64,000 nt of DNA from NCBI GenBank assembly GCA_035630295.1, contig DASQKY010000027.1, forward strand, positions 51,417-115,416. Reading direction: 5' to 3'. Position numbers and translations under genes: made by a program. Source of the DNA: Acidimicrobiales bacterium. Lineage in GTDB: Bacteria > Actinomycetota > Acidimicrobiia > Acidimicrobiales > Iamiaceae. Below the pieces are notes generated by a model that saw nothing but the letters and a program-made list of their open reading frames with translations, ran no database searches and had not been told where the DNA came from. This document shows positions 61,068 through 64,000 of the stretch, in pieces; the first letter of the stretch is position 1, and every line of letters begins with the position of its first letter.

Positions 61068-61876
61068 CGCAGCACCAGGCCCAGCACCGACTCGCACTCG
61101 GCGTCGGAGGAGAGGGCCACCAGGAACAGGACCGTGGTGGCGTTGAAGGCCATGTGGGTCAGGATGCTCGGCCCGAGGCGTCCGGTGCGGTCGGCCAGCA
61201 GCCCGAGCACCAGCCCGAAGGCGACCAGGGCCGGGAGCTGCAGCAGCTGGAAGTGGACCAGACCGAAGGCCACGGCGGTGACGGCCAGGCCCGGGCCCCG
61301 GCCCAGCCGAGCCACCGCGGCCCGTTGGACGAAGCCCCGGAAGAACAGCTCCTCCACGATCGGGGCCCCGATGACGGTGATGAGCACCAGGAGGGCCACG
61401 CCCACCGGGTCGTCGGCCTTGTCGGCCAGCCGGCACGCCGGCTCCCGGAGTTGGTCGCCATCCTCGCCCAGGAGCCGGATCCAGGGGGCCGACACCAGGG
61501 GCACGAGGACCAGCTGGCAGGCCACCCCCAGGGCCAGGCCCACGACGGCGTCAAGGGGGCGGAACCGGATCCCCAGCTCCGATCGGAGGTCGCCGCCCCG
61601 GCCCCGGACCAGCAGCAGGATCGAGCCCAGCATGCCGACCCACAGGGTGGCCTGCAGCAGGGCCACCACCACCAGGGAGGCGTCCTCGCTGTCCTCCACC
61701 CCGGCGGCGGCCAGGATGAAGCCGCCCAGCACCAGGCTGATGGCCATGGAGGCCAGCGCGGCCAGCGCCACCTCGCCCAGACCCCAGCGGGGAGGGCGGT
61801 CGTCGGGGGGGGCGGGGGCCGGGGAGGGAGCGCTCACGGAGGTCAGATCGCGGGCGACGGGTCGGTGCGGCCCCAC
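61064..61876 (-). CDS. CPBP-family intramembrane metalloprotease
   Basis: This 270-residue protein has EELFFRG (Glu175-Glu176-Arg180), FGLVHFQ (His208) and HMAFN (His241, Asn245), the CAAX-protease/bacteriocin-processing (Abi/CPBP) sites, in about seven helices. It overlaps the membrane protein gene by GTGA. GTG 61876 lies 9 nt after TAACCT; an internal GTG at 61837 is also possible. Target is unknown. Confidence 0.85.
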   Translation of the reverse strand: MGPHRPVARDLTSVSAPSPAPAPPDDRPPRWGLGEVALAALASMAISLVLGGFILAAAGVEDSEDASLVVVALLQATLWVGMLGSILLLVRGRGGDLRSELGIRFRPLDAVVGLALGVACQLVLVPLVSAPWIRLLGEDGDQLREPACRLADKADDPVGVALLVLITVIGAPIVEELFFRGFVQRAAVARLGRGPGLAVTAVAFGLVHFQLLQLPALVAFGLVLGLLADRTGRLGPSILTHMAFNATTVLFLVALSSDAECESVLGLVLR

Positions 61877-61928
61877 GGAGGGGCGAGGTTACCGGCCGGG
61901 GCCCGGGGGCTCCCGGTCGACCCGGCGC

Positions 61929-62165
61929 TCAGCTGGCCAGGGCGTTGTCGCCGAAGAGCGGCAGGGGCACCACGTCGCGCCGGTCCCGCAGCTGCCAGCC
62001 CACCGGCACCGACAGCCGGTCGGCGTGCCGGGGGCACAGGTCGTGGGTCATGGGGTGGGCCTCGTCGCTGAGATGGGCGATCCAGACCGTGGAGGTCCCG
62101 TACTCGTAGGCGAGGGTGGTGGCCGCCGTGTCGTGGCAGTCGGGACGTGCGCAGCGCCGGGCCAT
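61929..62165 (-). CDS. DUF3499 protein
   Basis: This 78-residue actinobacterial protein has ARRCARPDCHDTAATTLAYE and HDLCPRHADRLSVPVGWQL, with Cys5, Cys10 and Cys44 that could hold a zinc. In mycobacteria the DUF3499 gene lies near phosphomannomutase and whiB genes, much as here (within 6 kb of manB). Function is unknown. ATG lies 6 nt after TAGCCT. Confidence 0.85.
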   Translation of the reverse strand: MARRCARPDCHDTAATTLAYEYGTSTVWIAHLSDEAHPMTHDLCPRHADRLSVPVGWQLRDRRDVVPLPLFGDNALAS

Positions 62166-62171
62166 CCCGGG

Positions 62172-62177
62172 AGGCTA
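62172..62177 (-). promoter_or_regulatory. -10 box, leaderless promoter
   Basis: TAGCCT on the minus strand, 6 nt before ATG 62165. Confidence 0.45.
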
Positions 62178-62228
62178 CCTCCCTCCGGAGAGGGCCCCTG
62201 TGATGGCCGCGTCCGCGCCGGAGCCCCC

Positions 62229-62234
62229 TACCAT
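62229..62234 (+). promoter_or_regulatory. -10 box, leaderless promoter of ftsH
   Basis: TACCAT 6 nt before ATG 62241. Confidence 0.45.
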
Positions 62235-62240
62235 GTCCGC

Positions 62241-64000
<1,760 letters not shown>

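Overview
The window is a high-GC (above about 70% by eye in most genes) bacterial chromosome segment from an actinobacterium-like organism. The markers are an F420-type LLM oxidoreductase, a DUF3499 protein, an actinobacterial-type AcnA, an RskA-like anti-sigma factor, a LytR-CpsA-Psr protein and many GTG starts. Many genes lack a Shine-Dalgarno site and instead have a TAnnnT -10 box 6-9 nt before the start codon, which indicates leaderless transcripts. Gene content would fit Acidimicrobiia (an Iamia-like lineage), but that placement is inference.

Layout. 1-4.7 kb: end of a VOC protein, a carboxymuconolactone-decarboxylase-like protein, an acyltransferase-3/SGNH membrane protein and a polytopic membrane protein. 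4.8-12.4 kb: a coiled-coil membrane protein, then a TetR regulator divergent from a tight lipid-type operon (acyl-CoA-reductase/HAD fusion, zinc alcohol dehydrogenase, LarA-like DUF2088 protein, PlsC-like acyltransferase). This operon is the best candidate in the window for an undescribed pathway. 12.4-15.7 kb: twin lipoproteins, a GntR regulator, and an ECF sigma/anti-sigma pair preceded by a coupled 26-aa leader peptide. 15.7-31.7 kb: central metabolism and envelope genes (acetoacetyl-CoA synthetase, Fe-SOD, HAD-acyltransferase fusion, LysR, citrate synthase, RDD protein, rhomboid protease, quinone oxidoreductase, acyl-CoA dehydrogenase, GNAT/acyl-CoA-synthetase fusion, FHA, LCP, LLM oxidoreductase).

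31.7-39.2 kb: an IS1-like remnant and a PPOX protein, then a molybdate cluster (HTH-Mop regulator and modABC), a DUF5666 protein, CorA and a second acyl-CoA dehydrogenase. 39.2-42.4 kb: a small accessory island next to the 3' end of a tRNA-Val gene. It holds a PIN-domain toxin module with its own operator and leaderless promoter, two overlapping tiny ORFs, and a low-GC orphan PD-(D/E)XK protein. 42.5-61.9 kb: surface glycan genes (sugar nucleotidyltransferase, three glycosyltransferases, a sugar epimerase, phosphomannomutase, phosphoglucose/phosphomannose isomerase, a GtrA-GT2 fusion, a very large membrane protein, a CPBP protease) interrupted by a DUF4214/beta-propeller exported protein and aconitase. 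The window ends in DUF3499 and an ftsH gene that runs off the edge.

Genes in one block are often translationally coupled through GTGA or TGATG overlaps. At several convergent ends the two stop codons sit inside an inverted repeat that probably acts as a bidirectional terminator. No rRNA, CRISPR array or intact insertion sequence was seen.
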